From positions 372,001 through 436,000 of the forward strand of contig JADDOH010000317.1 in NCBI GenBank assembly GCA_016648135.1: a stretch of 64,000 nucleotides of DNA, given 5' to 3'. The stretch's first letter is position 1. Each line of letters opens with the position of its first letter. A program made the position numbers and the translations under genes. Shown in pieces: positions 62,900 through 64,000 of the stretch. The notes under the pieces are model-generated. The model was given only the letters and a program-made list of their open reading frames with translations. It ran no database searches and had not been told where the DNA came from. This stretch comes from Agrypnia vestita. Taxonomy: Eukaryota > Arthropoda > Insecta > Trichoptera > Phryganeidae.

Positions 62900-64000
62900 T
62901 AATTACTTACTACTGAATTACCGGTAAATAATTTACATGTACCGTTAACTTTCATAAATTAATTTTTACTTTTAGATATATTATATAATAATATTTTAAA
63001 TTACGATGTTTGCAAAAAGCGGGGTCGTTGAAAGTTGTGTTAAATAGTCTGTTTACCCGGAATTTTGTGTAATTTTCTCCGGTGTAATACAATGTGCGCA
63101 GGTGCGCTGGAGATCCTAGACCATCCAAACAAGCTACCGCAACCAACCGTCGCGAAAATCACTAATCAAGCTTACGATACGTCATTGATTATTATTCATT
63201 TATCAATTGTTCTGTCTTCCTTACAACAAATTGTCTAATGAAGTTTCATAAAACCCAGTTGCACTAATCATTGCCCATTTGACGTTTCGACCCTTCAATC
63301 TCATACATTATAAAAAAATTGACACGATTGATCACACGTGGACACAGAAACATTAGAAAATAAATAAATTATAATAATTTAATCTTATTAGATAAAGATA
63401 ATATATAGCAAAAAATATTATTATTTTTACGGTTCACAGTATCGATTTTTGCCGTAACTTGTCTTGCTGAACATACTTTCCTTAGCATGAGTATAATATT
63501 TTGAGTGTTTACCAGGATAGAAGAAAAAATTTGATCAAAACTTTTAATGACCAAATTTGCATCAGCCTTTTATATTTGTATAGGTACCCTAAAAGACACA
63601 CAGTGAGATTATTTTTTCTGTGAAATTAAACATCAATCCATTTCGAGGTGCTTCAAGGCATAATGGGAGATGAAAGAGTATGTAAGAATGGAGGGAAGGA
63701 TACGAACCTAAGAACGCGGATATTAGTTATTAAACAAATAATAAATCAAGGACATTTTATCGATCATTTCGATACTGAGTGGAATGATTGCATCAGAAAG
63801 ACATATTAAACTTCGTGATTCAGGGAATTATTCATGAAAATATGTGCACATATTTTATTTGTAAAAAATATACAATTATTTTAATCAATTCAAATAGTTA
63901 TTTTATTCATTTATTGCACATTAAAACATAGTCGTCCGTAGCCACAGTGTTCGCATTTTTACAATGTAATGAATTTCAAATTAATTATGTATACCTACCT
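62900..64000. other. No recognised feature
   Basis: AT-rich with a short mixed tract near 63060-63160. No supportable exon or element boundary. Confidence 0.45.

Overview
The window is AT-rich eukaryotic DNA with no operons, long stretches of decayed sequence and a dense load of insect-type transposable elements. Three DD34D mariner copies, tRNA-derived SINEs, several jockey/CR1- and RTE-like non-LTR retrotransposon remnants, solo LTRs and many non-autonomous inverted-repeat elements point to an insect. Frequent TAGGTACCTA-like words and the repeat repertoire are compatible with a moth or butterfly, but I cannot fix the order from this sequence alone. I read it as intergenic or intronic DNA. 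The only well-supported host coding sequence is one probable first coding exon on the minus strand at 53243-53619, with a start codon, 126 codons of open frame and a consensus splice donor. A second, weak host candidate is a signal-peptide-like start at 17971-18059, abutted by a MITE.

Layout. 0-5 kb: an LTR remnant, a 103-bp direct repeat and mariner copy 1 (1168-2454). 5-10 kb: a hairpin repeat, truncated non-LTR pieces, SINEs, and a TTAA-flanked element nested in a foldback repeat. 10-15.3 kb: mariner copy 2 (10951-12236), a 3' fragment of the same non-LTR family found at 59-63 kb, then two inverted structures carrying hammerhead-like or Penelope-like terminal motifs. 15-27 kb: RT fragments, a SINE, a 141-bp hairpin, MITEs, an LTR and a long repeat of a common arthropod type. 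28-32 kb: a hAT fragment nested in a TIR element, two foldback elements and a 5'-truncated non-LTR element. 32-36 kb: almost featureless. 36-39.3 kb: several inverted-repeat elements, including a Harbinger-like one with a MADF-domain relic. 39.5-47.4 kb: foldbacks, an RTE relic, a decayed TE-associated gene and a MITE cluster. 48-53.2 kb: two solo LTRs, a Harbinger-like MITE and a foldback with two head-to-head hammerhead-like motifs. 53.2-58.2 kb: the host exon, a third mariner relic, a Penelope-like fragment and a TA-flanked element with an exact higher-order tandem repeat. 58.7-62.9 kb: the longest non-LTR retrotransposon copy, broken by several lesions.

The genes do not form a working pathway. 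The autonomous-type coding sequences (mariner, hAT, RTE, jockey/CR1-like, Penelope-like) are all damaged. The most unusual material is the set of CTGATRA...GAAA motifs inside inverted structures, the exact A-B-C/A-B-C repeat, the nested TTAA element with eight-G termini, and the LTRs that recur at ATAT sites. All boundaries and family names come from reading the sequence by eye; no database search was possible.
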